21,340 nucleotides of DNA from Apostichopus californicus (taxonomy: Eukaryota; Echinodermata; Holothuroidea; Aspidochirotida; Stichopodidae), in NCBI GenBank assembly GCA_020650975.1, contig JAIPMN010009842.1:446-21785 (forward strand), in the 5' to 3' direction. The notes under the pieces are model-generated. The model saw nothing but the letters and a program-made list of their open reading frames with translations, was not told the origin of the DNA and ran no database searches. A program made the position numbers and the translations under genes. How positions within the stretch are numbered: position 1 is the first letter of the stretch; the number at the start of each line of letters is the position of its first letter. This document shows positions 1 through 8,810 of the stretch, one piece after another.

Positions 1-2
1 CC

Positions 3-1097
3 AAGTACTCCTCCTGGACGGAAGCTGATGTAAAAGAGATACTATTTAACTGCATTTCCGGTGTAATCATCCTCGATGGCTATGACGAGTACGCGGATCG
101 TAATGATCCAAACACAGATATAGCAAACATTATAAAGAAAGAGCTATTCGAAGGGTTTGACGTCATTGTGACTACACGGTCGTCATATCTCCCAAAAGAT
201 CTTGCTCCAAAAACACAACGACTTCGGTTGACAGGATTCACCGAAGAAGCGCGAGCTTTGTACATAGAAAAGGCTGTCACAAACAACACGAATGATGTTC
301 GTGAAATCAAACTTTTACTTAAAGAAAATCCAATCCTTCGTGATCTGTGTCAAGTACCTCTGTTCTTTGTCATCTTTGCTCACATGACTCACGAAAAGAA
401 GTCATTCCGTGATTTCTCTTCCGTGACGAGTTTCTTCCGCTACATGATATCCTGCTTCCACAGTCACATGAGAAACAAACTTGTGGGTGATTACGACAAC
501 GAATGGAAAATGTACGAGAAAGAACACAGTGAACTAGACAAAATAGCTTTTGAAGGGTTGAGCGGAGATAAGCAACAACTTTCATGGAAGAAACAGTATA
601 TGTGCCAACGACTGGGTGAGGAGTTTTACAACCTTTATCTCAAGATAGGTATTTTGGTTGAAGAGGTTTATCTCGATGATGCAGACAAACCTGGTACATC
701 CGACCACATTCAATACCAGACGGATGTCAGATTTTACCACAAATTATTCGGTGAGTGGTACGCAGCTCATCATCTCGCCAGTGTCGTTACTAGGGAAGAC
801 CAGGAAACCAACCATGAATTGTTCGACCTGATAAACGTGGCCGATCTTCAGTACGTTTACCGGTTCGCTTGCGGAATAAACAAAGATGCCGCGAAGAATA
901 TCATCGAATACTTGCAGGAAAAGAGACGTGACAACAAATTTGCGACTTTATGCATTTTGGAGAGAGACGGTAAAGTTGATAACATCCTGGAGATTGTAGC
1001 GAAGCTTGTATCAGCGAATATATATATGCAGGAAAGAGATAGCAGGGTACTTCAGAGATCTACCATTCAAGTGTTGGAGATTGCATCTAAGCACCAG
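3..1097 (+). CDS. NACHT-domain exon (Walker B to end of helical domains)
   Basis: Open frame of 365 codons running in from the left edge, phase 0 at its end. Seen in order: Walker B, VIILDGYDEY at 63-92; sensor 1, VIVTTRSS at about 162-185; the LTGFTEEAR helix at about 228-254; the NPILRDLCQVPLFFVIF segment at about 327-378, typical of NACHT helical domain 1; a winged-helix/HD2 stretch; and LFGEWYAAHHLA at about 744-779, the counterpart of the F-x-E-F/Y-A-A motif that closes the NACHT module in many animal NLRs. The P-loop GxxxxGKS would precede the window. The frame runs into a stop at 1110-1112, but CAG|GTAAAA at 1097/1098 is a good donor and the next exon continues in phase, so I end the exon there. 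This is the best-supported coding region of the window. Confidence 0.93.
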
Positions 1098-4061
1098 GTA
1101 AAACTAGTGTAACATATATAAACCAGTTAAAAGCAGTTTGGGAGTTAACCTCATTATTATTAAGTAATATATTACATGGACTAAAGCAGATTGGGAGTTA
1201 ATCTCATTATCGTTAATTAATATATTAAATGGAGCTCTAACTTGAAGATAAGTGTGCAATATTACGTCAAGTTGTTACCTACTGCCTATACTCATAGCTA
1301 GTATAGTAACTACTGGTGCCACTTGTAACATATGTTACCGTGTTACGAACATAAACAGTAATTACTGATGCACGGTTGAGCGACATGAACAGTAGTAACC
1401 TGTGTTACAATTGGCACCAATTCGCCATGCCGAGAACGAGAAAAAGGCCATGTTAAGGTATATACATATGCCTACTTATAGCATAAAAAATAGATACGGC
1501 TTCATTTTCGAATCGCGTATCAAAGAACTCGCACTCAATGATTGGTACAGAAACTGCTGTTCATACCCCACAACCGTGCATCAGTTACTACTACTTTGTG
1601 TTCGTAGCATGTGTCAACAAATATGACCTAGTAAACTAAAGAAAGCAAAGTCCATATAATGTATGCGGATACACTGCATTGTGATTTATGTTAACGATGG
1701 TGTTATCATTTCTCGTTAACATAGAAACCCGTCTCCCGTGTGACATTTGTTGATCTGGTAAAAGGAGTTGATCAACAAAACCATCTGCTGCTACTTCACT
1801 CTGACTTACACGTGCCAGTCCTAAGCACACTGCAAAACCTAGAGATCAGTGACAGAGGGAGGGAGTTCACAGAAGAAGAAGTCTCGGGTTTACTAGATTA
1901 CTCTTCAAATTGTGAAAGCCTGGAAGAGTTATGGTTAGTCAATTGTTGTTAGTAACGAATACGTTTAATACGTCTACGCAATCAATAAGCTTACACCCGG
2001 GCAGAATCTATTCTTGCTGTTGTCATTGTAATATTTAATTGACTGTGAGTGCCAATTGTCGATAACCGTACTAACATTTGATTTCATTAAGTGATGTTTT
2101 CTTCCATGCAGGTTCAGAAGTTGCATTCTTCCTCAACAAGTACAGTGTGAAAACATAACGCGGATACTGCCGAAAAGAAAACTGCGAGGTACATGAAAAC
2201 TATGCATAGATATCACTTATACTTTCCGCGAGAACCTATTGTCACTGTTGATTAGAAACAATGGCTTTGAAACAAAAATTGATTGGATGCAAAAACAGAA
2301 AGTGCGCCATTATAACATATAAAGAAATGTGAAGTAAAGTCGCTATGGCAAAAGTATATAAAAATGGTGATCAATATTTTGAAAGACTTGAAATGTCCTA
2401 TGTATGAGATTTAACCGAAAGAACTACTCACTTAATATACTTACGGGGTAGTAAATAGCAAAGTTTATTTTACTTTAAGTGTTTAAGCTTCTGTTGGTGT
2501 TAATTGTTGTTAATCCGATTCTTTGCAGTTCGCTGGAATATAGGAACATACCTTAATGTCAGAAACGGTTGTTGGAAGGTGAGAATTCTGCATACTAATA
2601 CCTAACTACTAATATTTTTTTAGCGATGGAGTCTTTAAAGAGCAGACGTCCATCGCGGACGTGAACGTTATTTTGTTTCTATATTTTCTACTATGAATAT
2701 TCGTATCATGATATGTTTCTAGATGAATTAACTGTATTCAGATCAGGAGTGAAGCAACTATAAACATCGTCATTTATATAATTATTATTAAAAAACAACC
2801 ATAGACTCACCATTACCTGACCATTATTCACCATTATTATACAGACGTATCCATTAGGAAAACGGTCGCTTAAGGGTCGTAAAAGTAACAACCGTTCATT
2901 CAGTTTGTTTTATGTTAGGAGGAATATCCATCACTCATGCCAGACACTACAATCCATTGCGATTTTCTATTGTTCGTAAAACATTTGGTAAAATGTATGA
3001 TTACGTGTGCGTTTCATTTTCTCTTTTAGGGAGAGAACAACAAGGATATGAATAAAACTGAACATTTGTTGTTGGTAAGTTTTAATGATTAATTTGTATG
3101 AAAGTATTTTGTACCAGAAAGCGAGCCTTCGAGGGAAACTGTTTCACGTTTTTATTGCCCACAATTAAGACATATATGAAACTTGAGAATTATATATCGC
3201 AGTATTAAGTTTATTCTTATGACAGTTTTTTTTTGAAATATCACAGATATATATCGGCGTAATTTGCAGCTAGTAGTATCGGCACATTATATTAAAAAGA
3301 AAATACGTATAACAAACAGGCCCCGGTAGCTTGTTAAGATAAGTCAATCAAAGCTCATTGTGAATTCAATTTGCTTATAAACTAACCAGAATGTAAGTCA
3401 TTGACCCCACAGTTTGTCTGGTATTGAAAACTAAACGAAAATGGCCAATCTAAAGTTCGAATTTACACTAATCGTGTTTCCTTTACTGTTTTTTTCTGAA
3501 GACCTTTTAATATTTTGTTTTGTAGGTGAATCAGCTCCGTGGAAAGTACAGGTAAATACTTTTTATTGCTTGAATCTCCGATTTCATCCACCAAATGAAA
3601 CATACAAGTTGATTTTTTCTTTGCAATATTGAAATGTAATGCAGAGAAACCGAAAGCACAAATACATCTTTTACTTCGACACAACATTGTCGGAACGTCA
3701 TATAAAGTTGAGATTAGCTCTCTTACAAAGCCTGACGTTGGAAATATATACATCCATCCGTCCGTCTATCGATCCATCGATCCATCCCTCCTTCGATCCA
3801 TCCCTCCTTCCATCCATCCATACGTCTGAACCTTCCCTTTTTCGAGGTGTTATACGTTCTATACTTTCATGTTATCCATGCTGGAGATTATTGCAGTCGA
3901 ATTTGTTGCTTTATCATGTGATAACTCATTTGAGTGTAAGGACGGCCTTAAAAATTGTCACTTACACTCTCCGAATTCATATGTTATGTAATCTTCTTTA
4001 CAGAGACACACCCTGGCAACGTACACGGAATCCAGCTTACACCGAGAACGCCATAACATAG
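3..4061 (+). CDS. NLR (NACHT-LRR) gene, 3' part, seven-exon model
   Basis: Intracellular STAND-ATPase receptor of the NLR type; such proteins oligomerise through NACHT after ligand sensing by the LRR tail and signal in innate immunity or cell death. Model: exons 3-1097, 1725-1933, 2112-2188, 2529-2578, 3030-3074, 3526-3551 and 4004-4061. Lengths sum to 1560 nt, exactly 520 codons including TAG, and all intron phases match (0,2,1,0,0,2). Each intron begins GT and ends AG, mostly with a pyrimidine-rich 3' end. The 5' end, with the P-loop and any N-terminal death-fold domain, lies outside the window. The NACHT assignment is firm. The small C-terminal exons rest on splice signals and phase alone, so the tail could differ in real transcripts. 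The exact orthologue and species are not recognised. Confidence 0.8.
1131..1233 (+). repeat. Two-copy 53-bp tandem repeat in intron 1
   Basis: Copy 1 starts AAGCAGTTTGGGAGTTAACC at 1131 and copy 2 starts AAGCAGATTGGGAGTTAATC at 1184. The copies differ at several positions, so the duplication is not recent. It begins 33 nt after the NACHT exon donor. Confidence 0.85.
1341..1611. mobile_element. Fold-back (MITE-like) inverted repeat
   Basis: The left arm (about 1341-1396) and right arm (about 1551-1611) are imperfect reverse complements over some 55-60 bases. Their perfect core is ACTGATGCACGGTTG at 1364-1378 against CAACCGTGCATCAGT at 1571-1585. Flanking matches include TACGAAC on the outer side and GAACAG on the inner side. 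The loop is about 150 nt and encodes no transposase. This shape fits a non-autonomous fold-back element or MITE. No target-site duplication could be fixed, because the outer ends fade gradually. Confidence 0.6.
1725..1933 (+). CDS. NLR exon 2, start of leucine-rich repeats
   Basis: 209-nt exon, phase 0 in and phase 2 out, acceptor CATAG|AAACCC and donor TATG|GTTAGT. The peptide has an LRR-like spacing: LSTLQNLEIS, then an acidic helix ending in GLLDYSSNC, then ESLEELW, where the Trp codon is split across the intron. Choosing the 1933 donor rather than the GT at 1952 lets the next exon continue with FRSCILPQQ, which keeps the LRR pattern (LxxLxLxxCxLP). LRRs form the ligand-sensing, autoinhibitory tail of NLRs. 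Confidence 0.75.
2112..2188 (+). CDS. NLR exon 3, LRR continuation
   Basis: 77-nt exon between TTTTCTTCCATGCAG and GAG|GTACAT, phase 2 in and phase 1 out. It encodes FRSCILPQQVQC followed by a Leu/Ile-containing helix ending PKRKLR. Together with exon 2 it completes a Cys/Leu-rich LRR unit. One other frame stops early, so the assignment is largely forced. Confidence 0.68.
2529..2578 (+). CDS. NLR exon 4, short C-terminal exon
   Basis: 50-nt exon with acceptor GATTCTTTGCAG and donor AAG|GTGAGA, phase 1 in and phase 0 out, encoding VRWNIGTYLNVRNGCWK. It may be a degenerate end-capping repeat. The call rests on splice quality and phase; no domain is recognised. Confidence 0.6.
3030..3074 (+). 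CDS. NLR exon 5, 15-codon exon
   Basis: 45-nt exon after TTTTCTCTTTTAG and before TTG|GTAAGT, phase 0 on both sides, encoding GENNKDMNKTEHLLL. The splice signals are strong. A phase-neutral exon this small could be skipped without breaking the frame. Confidence 0.58.
3526..3551 (+). CDS. NLR exon 6, micro-exon
   Basis: 26-nt exon after TATTTTGTTTTGTAG and before ACAG|GTAAAT, phase 0 in and phase 2 out, encoding VNQLRGKY plus two bases. It is the least certain internal exon by length, but both sites are near consensus and the phase fits its neighbours. Confidence 0.5.
3751..3822. repeat. ATCC-type tetranucleotide microsatellite
   Basis: Imperfect run of CATC/ATCC/CTCC/GATC words inside the last NLR intron. 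The apparent Ser/Pro/Ile-rich reading frames across it are artefacts of the repeat. Confidence 0.9.
4004..4061 (+). CDS. NLR terminal exon with stop codon
   Basis: Acceptor GTAATCTTCTTTACAG leads into an 18-residue C-terminus (DTPWQRTRNPAYTENAIT after the split Arg codon) ending in TAG at 4059-4061. Upstream frame lying over the microsatellite and intron is not used. Confidence 0.6.
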
Positions 4062-4076
4062 AAGAATGCAACCGTA

Positions 4077-4082
4077 AATAAA
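4077..4082 (+). terminator. Polyadenylation signal AATAAA
   Basis: AATAAA begins 15 nt after the NLR stop codon, inside CGTAAATAAATTAC. A 3' UTR this short is unusual but possible. It is the first canonical signal after the stop. Confidence 0.5.
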
Positions 4083-4501
4083 TTACAGCAGAATATACTT
4101 CAGTACGTCTCAACGTGACATAGAGTGTGCATACCATACTCAAATACTACTAATACCGTTGTTACTCTAATTTGGACCGCAACTTGGATTATCAGTTAAT
4201 CTACAGCCGTGATTAAGTATATAGTTACAAAGTAGTCTTGATAGTGTTGAAATGAGAGATATTTTTTCGACAAAACTAGAATGACTAGAGTTTACCAGTA
4301 GAAATTTAGTTCCAAGTGTGTCATTATTGAACCCCTGTGCACGCTAATTATTGTATTCGTTCTCGGTTATATATACTGTATTGGCTAGTCTATAGTGTCA
4401 TTTTTATCGCATCTTTCGATTTTTTATGCAATGCCATGGACAAGCAAATTCACTCATAACTTTAATTAGACTGATGAGTGGTACGTATGGAAAAGAGCTG
4501 A
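4083..4501. other. Non-coding spacer
   Basis: AT-rich sequence with no coherent reading frame, repeat or RNA gene that I can support. Confidence 0.6.
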
Positions 4502-5019
4502 GGGTGGGGTGACTAACATAGTTTCGTATTCATGTCTATACAATAGTAAAGTTACACCTGAAACGTGCAGCTGTCTCAATCAGAGTCCCATACATGGTCG
4601 GTTCATTGTTCATGACGGTACGAGCTTTTGTTTCGCACTGTCTTTCAAGAGCCTGCCTCACGTACTATCAGCACGTAGGAAATATGAAGTAGTTCTAACA
4701 GGAGCAAAGCTGTGTCCACACGTCGTGGTACTTAATGTACCTGGGTGGGGTGACGAAAAATAGTTTCGTATTGCAGTCTATACAATAGTAAAGCTTCACC
4801 TGAAACGTGCAGCTATTTCACTCAGATTGTAAAAGTGCTCGTACCATTGTTCATGACGGTAAGACCTTTTGTCTTTCGCACTGTATTTCAAGAGCCTACT
4901 TCACGTACTATCAGCACGTAGGAAATATGAAGTAGTTCTAACAGCTATCTCAATCTAACAGGAACAAAGCTAGTTCTAACAGGAACAAAGCTGTTTCCAC
5001 ACTTAGGGGTGCTTAATAG
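4502..5019 (+). repeat. 241-bp tandem duplication with nested 21-bp repeats
   Basis: Copy 1 starts GGGTGGGGTGAC at 4502 and copy 2 starts with the same word at 4743. Shared blocks follow in the same order: AGTTTCGTATT, TACAATAGTAAAG, CACCTGAAACGTGCAGCT, TTGTTCATGACGGTA, CACGTACTATCAGCACGTAGG and AAATATGAAGTAGTTC. Copy 2 is longer because a segment around AGTTCTAACAGGAACAAAGCT (4955-4992) is repeated inside it. The open frame at 4509-4763 lies within the repeat and is not called. Confidence 0.9.
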
Positions 5020-5863
5020 GCTAAATAATGACAGAACATTCACGAAAAACATATACTGTATTTTTAACGTAGTATACAAAATATGTAAGGGCGATCGGAG
5101 TTTCACCATAATTGGTACCATCTTTTCTATGTCATATCGTGTAGCTTACAAATCTAATTTAGTCAATTTGTTTTTACAAACATCGAAAAACGTACTTATT
5201 CCCCTCTTCATGATCTCTTCGTGTTGTAAACACACGTTGCAAAACATCCAGTACACGGTGTAAATTACTCGCCAAAACCGTGTAACCATGATGGTGTGGT
5301 ATCCATTCCATTTCGAAGGAACTTATGATACTTCACGAGACGTGGCATTGTCCTGATAGTATAGTTATAGTCTCAGTGTTAGAGGAATAGGAATGAGATT
5401 GGATCAAGTTGTTTGGTTTTTGTGACAATGAACTATGTTAAATGAAAATAATACGATGTATAACCATTAACTTATGAAAAAAACACCCTTAATATAAAAC
5501 AAACACGATATGAAATTACATTATTTACATTGACATTTTATTTTAATGACCGACAGAACGAAGAAATAGTTTTTGATGTACTTATTGAAATGTAACCTTT
5601 AAACAATCCAACAAGCAGAATAATATTTCTATAATACGGGTCTTCCCCTCAGTCCTAACAATAAAGGAGAGATTCTTGAAATGTGGGTAAACATTGTACT
5701 GATGTAGTTCATGAAAGGTGGTTAATTCATATGTGCTATTCTTTAAGTAAAAGGGAAAATAAAAATATCAAGAAATTAATAGAATAAAGCCAGTGAAGTA
5801 CGTCTTATTTTCGTCATAAGTTCGGAAGTATTATATACATGATTATAGAGAGCGACATGAGAG
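5020..5863. other. Non-coding spacer
   Basis: AT-rich. The frame at 5009-5263 is Cys/Phe/Asn-rich with no domain character and no convincing splice context. Nothing else is supported. Confidence 0.55.
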
Positions 5864-5882
5864 AGTGTGCGTGTGTGTGTGA
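5864..5882. repeat. GT microsatellite bordering the 145-bp array
   Basis: GTGTGCGTGTGTGTGTG tract, followed about 20 nt later by the first unit of the tandem array. Confidence 0.85.
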
Positions 5883-5901
5883 GTGCGTTTGTGACGCCCA
5901 G

Positions 5902-6640
5902 CTTGTAAACACGATATCTTAAGAAGAGAAGGTCAGACCAATTTCATACTTAGTGTGTAGAAGTACCCCATTGATTACAATAAGCTAAATGTTTTTTTTG
6001 GAGGTCAAAGGTCATTTAGGATCACCAGGGGTCAAATTGTGAAAAACTTGTAAACACGATATCTCAAGAAGGCAAAGTCCGACCAATTTCATATTTAATA
6101 AGTAGAAGTACCACACTAAGTACAAGACGCCCAAAGTTTTTGGTGAAGGTCAAATGTCATTTGGGATCACCAGGGGTCAAATTGTGAAAACCTTGTCAAC
6201 ACGATATCTCAAGAAGGGAAGATTGGACCAACTTCATACTTAGTGTGTCGAAGTACCTCATTGAGCATAAGAAGCGTATTGTTTTTAATGTAGGTCAGAG
6301 GTCATTTAAGGTCACCAGGGGTGAAATTGTGAAAAACTTGTAAACACGATATATCAAGAAGAAACGCTTGGGAGGACCTCATACTTAGTGTATATGAGTA
6401 CCACATTGAGTAGTAGTAGCGTTTAGTTTTTCGTGGAGGTCAAAGGTCATTTGGGTCACCAGGGGTCAAATTGTGAAAACCTTGTAAACACGATATCTCA
6501 ATACTGGAAGCTTCCACCAACCTTTAATTAAGTGTGTAGAAGTACCACACTAAGTTAAAGAAGTCTATTAATTTTGGTGGAGGTCAAAGGTCATATGGGG
6601 TCATCAAAGGTCAAATCGTGAAACCTTTGTGAACATGTAC
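5902..6640 (+). repeat. Five-unit 144-145 bp minisatellite with AGGTCA direct repeats
   Basis: Units start at CTTGTAAACACGATAT or a close variant, at 5902, 6047, 6192, 6337 and 6481, with a decayed sixth start at 6625. Each unit runs: CTTGTAAACACGATATCTCAAG, an ACTTCATACTTAGTGTG segment, AGAAGTACCACATT, a variable GTTTTTGG segment, AGGTCAAAGGTCAT, GGATCACCAGGGGTCAAAT and TTGTGAAAA. The spacing is almost constant while the units have diverged, mainly in the middle. AGGTCA-N-AGGTCA is intact in units 1 (6002-6014), 3 (6292-6304), 4 (6437-6449) and 5 (6581-6593), and carries one change in unit 2 (6147-6159). Confidence 0.93.
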
Positions 6641-7250
6641 ACCCTCACTATACATTACGTCATATTCATGCAGAAAACTGTTCATGTTACATCATCGACA
6701 CCACAATGCATTTTTGCAATCTGGTTACATTGTGTCACCTTAAAGGTCTGATAGAGCACAGCTTAGAAGTTGTTACATCCAAGCACATTTGTGTTTCTTG
6801 TTTTGTCTTGTTTGTATTTTATTCACATGGTTCAGCTGATTATTGTTTTCAAGAAAAACAAGTTCTCAAAACGTCATCCATCTGGCTTATGTCTTTTAAC
6901 TGTTTGTTTATTTCTCAATATTTTTCAAGGAATTGTTTAGTCTTTGCATTGCCATATTCAATTGATTGTTGCAAATAAGGCCTGCATGAACAAAACTTGT
7001 GACGAGTCTTTCAACTACATTAAGTACAATCCACTGAGGACCTCATCCGTCACTGTCCAATATATTGCATTCGCCAACATAAGTTGGGCAATGAAGGCGC
7101 ATTTAACTCCCCGACCCTTTTGTAATGGTAAAAGCCACTGAAAATTTAAATGTAGTAATTGCCCAATACAATGATTTTTAATTCCCCAATTTAATGAACC
7201 CTATATTTGTAAAATTCACCAATGATGGGCATAATTTACACAATTAATTT
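6641..7250. other. Non-coding spacer
   Basis: Frames at 6706-6978 and 6944-7141 are unrecognised Cys/Phe-rich stretches without domain features or matching splice neighbours. I call no gene here. Confidence 0.5.
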
Positions 7251-7252
7251 AG

Positions 7253-7346
7253 CCAACAACTGTTGGTACAAATTTATAGTTATTTTATCGGTTAAAAATG
7301 TTACCCAACAACTGGATAAAGCCGTTAACCAACAGGTGTTGGTTAA
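7253..7346. repeat. Cluster of CCAACA/TGTTGG palindromes
   Basis: CCAACA-AC-TGTTGG at 7253-7266, a half-degenerate CCAACAACTGG at 7305-7315, and TTAACCAACA-GG-TGTTGGTTAA at 7325-7346 with perfect 10-bp arms. All three share the same word within 94 bp. Confidence 0.85.
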
Positions 7347-7480
7347 ACTATCACCAATAAGTGGAATTTGAAATAAGTGACCAGTATTCGTTAAAGAGTG
7401 GATTATTTTTACATAAATCGTTGTGTTTGATACACTCGTAGGTTTCCTATGATACTCAGTCTGTGTCAAACGAAGCTTGC

Positions 7481-7492
7481 TTCCTCGAGGAA
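7481..7492. repeat. 12-bp perfect palindrome TTCCTCGAGGAA
   Basis: Perfect palindrome, extended imperfectly by GCTT on the left and AAGC on the right, about 60 nt before the CRE-like site. Confidence 0.8.
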
Positions 7493-7548
7493 TAAGCGAT
7501 CAGAAATTCGAGGGTAATAAAAAGTGTTGTATATACGGTAATACGGCG

Positions 7549-7583
7549 TGACGTCAGTCGAGGAACCCAGCTTACTTCCGGGA
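7549..7583 (+). promoter_or_regulatory. CRE and ETS-type sites, candidate promoter
   Basis: TGACGTCA at 7549-7556 is the full palindromic CRE/ATF site. ACTTCCGGGA at 7574-7583 matches an ETS/GABP core. Both are common in TATA-less animal promoters and lie 120-155 nt before the THAP start codon. Promoter function is inferred from position only. Confidence 0.4.
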
Positions 7584-7702
7584 CGCTATGTTTACATTCT
7601 TAAACGTCTGAGAACACACAACATAAACACTGTTGCAGTGCTCTGTAGTAATTGAGATTTGGTGTTTTGTTTTAACGTAAATTTATCTCGTAACTGTTAA
7701 CT

Positions 7703-7891
7703 ATGACGAGCCGATGTGTGGTTGCAGGTTGCTCCACAAGTAAAGACGGATTTCACCTGCACACTTTTCCAAAAGATGATAAAAATCGAAGAATTTGCAC
7801 ACGACTCGTTCAAAACACTACACATACACAACGTTACGAGTGCCTGTGGGCCTATACTATTGCAAAATTACTTGTTATGACCATAGCCTAG
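7703..7891 (+). pseudogene. THAP zinc-finger N-terminal exon or fragment
   Basis: The ATG at 7703 has A at -3. Residues 5-10 are C-x4-C (CVVAGC), followed by GFHLHTFPKD at 16-25, which matches the start of the THAP C2CH DNA-binding domain. The domain's invariant Trp would fall at about residue 32, but the codon there is TGC (Cys). The second half, with its P..S..C..HF block, is absent: the frame drifts into unrelated sequence and stops at 7889-7891. Either the real exon ends before about residue 42 and continues in an exon I cannot find, or this is a decayed copy. THAP domains occur in transcription regulators and in P-element-type transposases; no transposase catalytic region is visible nearby. 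The promoter-like sites upstream argue for a former or real gene start. Confidence 0.6.
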
Positions 7892-8810
7892 GCCTCCTTG
7901 ATGCAGCAAATGACGATGTTTTTTATTGGTTTCTTAATATTTTGCACACAACTCATGGCCAGTGGGTTTAAGAACAATCAAAACTGGATCTGCAATTTTT
8001 CTTTTGTGGTAAAACTGGCGTTGTGTTATGATTTTAACGTAACAGTTGGATGATACCATTACACGGGCTAGCCTGTTATACAACGTCTATTAGTTAGGTC
8101 TAGACCCCATGTAACCACTACTAGTACTATGGTATTGAACTTGCACTGTACAGAATGTCACATTTTCCTTGCACTGTAAGTAACAAAATTCTAGAAGCTT
8201 TGCAACGAAGTTAAGTAGCAGGATCACCGACATTCGAGGTAATTTAAATCATATTATGGTCTTAATAACGGTGTTTTTGTTTATGCTCAACCGACCAGGA
8301 AAGTCCAACTGTTCTACTCGTGGACTCCCATCGGCAGCGACGCGTCTCGGCCATCGGGATCGTTTTACAATTCTTCTGCAAGGGGCTCAAATTAATATGG
8401 AAAACACCGATATCTTCATCACCCTCGAAAAATATCTCCTCTTCTTCCTCAAGAAAAATTATTTTCGTCAAAGCCTACGAATATTCTGAGAGGTGAAGGC
8501 CCATTTCCTCGGAATCGGAAGATTCGGGAGAAAACTCTCAGTTGATGGAGGAGAGTGTGTTGTAGTTACTTGTACGAAGTAAACTGTATGACGCCTTAAC
8601 AATACAAATCTGGAATCGGCTTAGTCTGAAATGGTCCCTTTACTGACGTCATATGAACTACGGTGGGAAGCTTTGATTTTTTTTCACGAGTGTCTGCTCG
8701 GGAGGTCTCTAGGGAATACTTTGACAGCGAATTTCTGACTTTTGCAGCTGCATCCACGGGAAGTAGTGAATGGGTGGGGTTGTAGTAATGTAGATAAACC
8801 ATTCAAAGAC
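7892..8810. other. No supportable gene; acidic minus-strand frame and second CRE
   Basis: Contains a minus-strand frame (8262-8471) with an acidic EEEEEIFFEGDED stretch and overlapping plus-strand frames. None shows a domain or a clear exon structure. A second TGACGTCA lies at 8644-8651. Confidence 0.45.

Larger units (their letters stand above)
1098..1724 (+). other. Intron 1 of the NLR gene
   Basis: 627-nt intron from GTAAAA to a pyrimidine-containing acceptor ending TTAACATAG. It contains a 53-bp tandem repeat (1131-1233) and a fold-back element (about 1341-1611). An open stretch at 1402-1626 lies in the fold-back loop and right arm; it has no recognisable protein character, and I do not call it a gene. 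Confidence 0.7.

Noticed and set aside
1402..1626. Open frame in the first NLR intron as an extra exon
   Set aside because: It overlaps the fold-back element, has no LRR pattern, and the exons either side already join in phase.
3639..4061. 140-codon plus-strand open frame read as one protein
   Set aside because: Its middle is a translated ATCC microsatellite; only the last 58 nt, after a strong acceptor, fit a gene model.
4509..4763. 84-codon frame as a gene
   Set aside because: It covers one unit of a tandem repeat and its frame is not kept in the second copy.
8262..8471. Acidic minus-strand frame as a transposase or regulator fragment
   Set aside because: Acidic runs alone are not diagnostic, and no domain or splice structure supports it.
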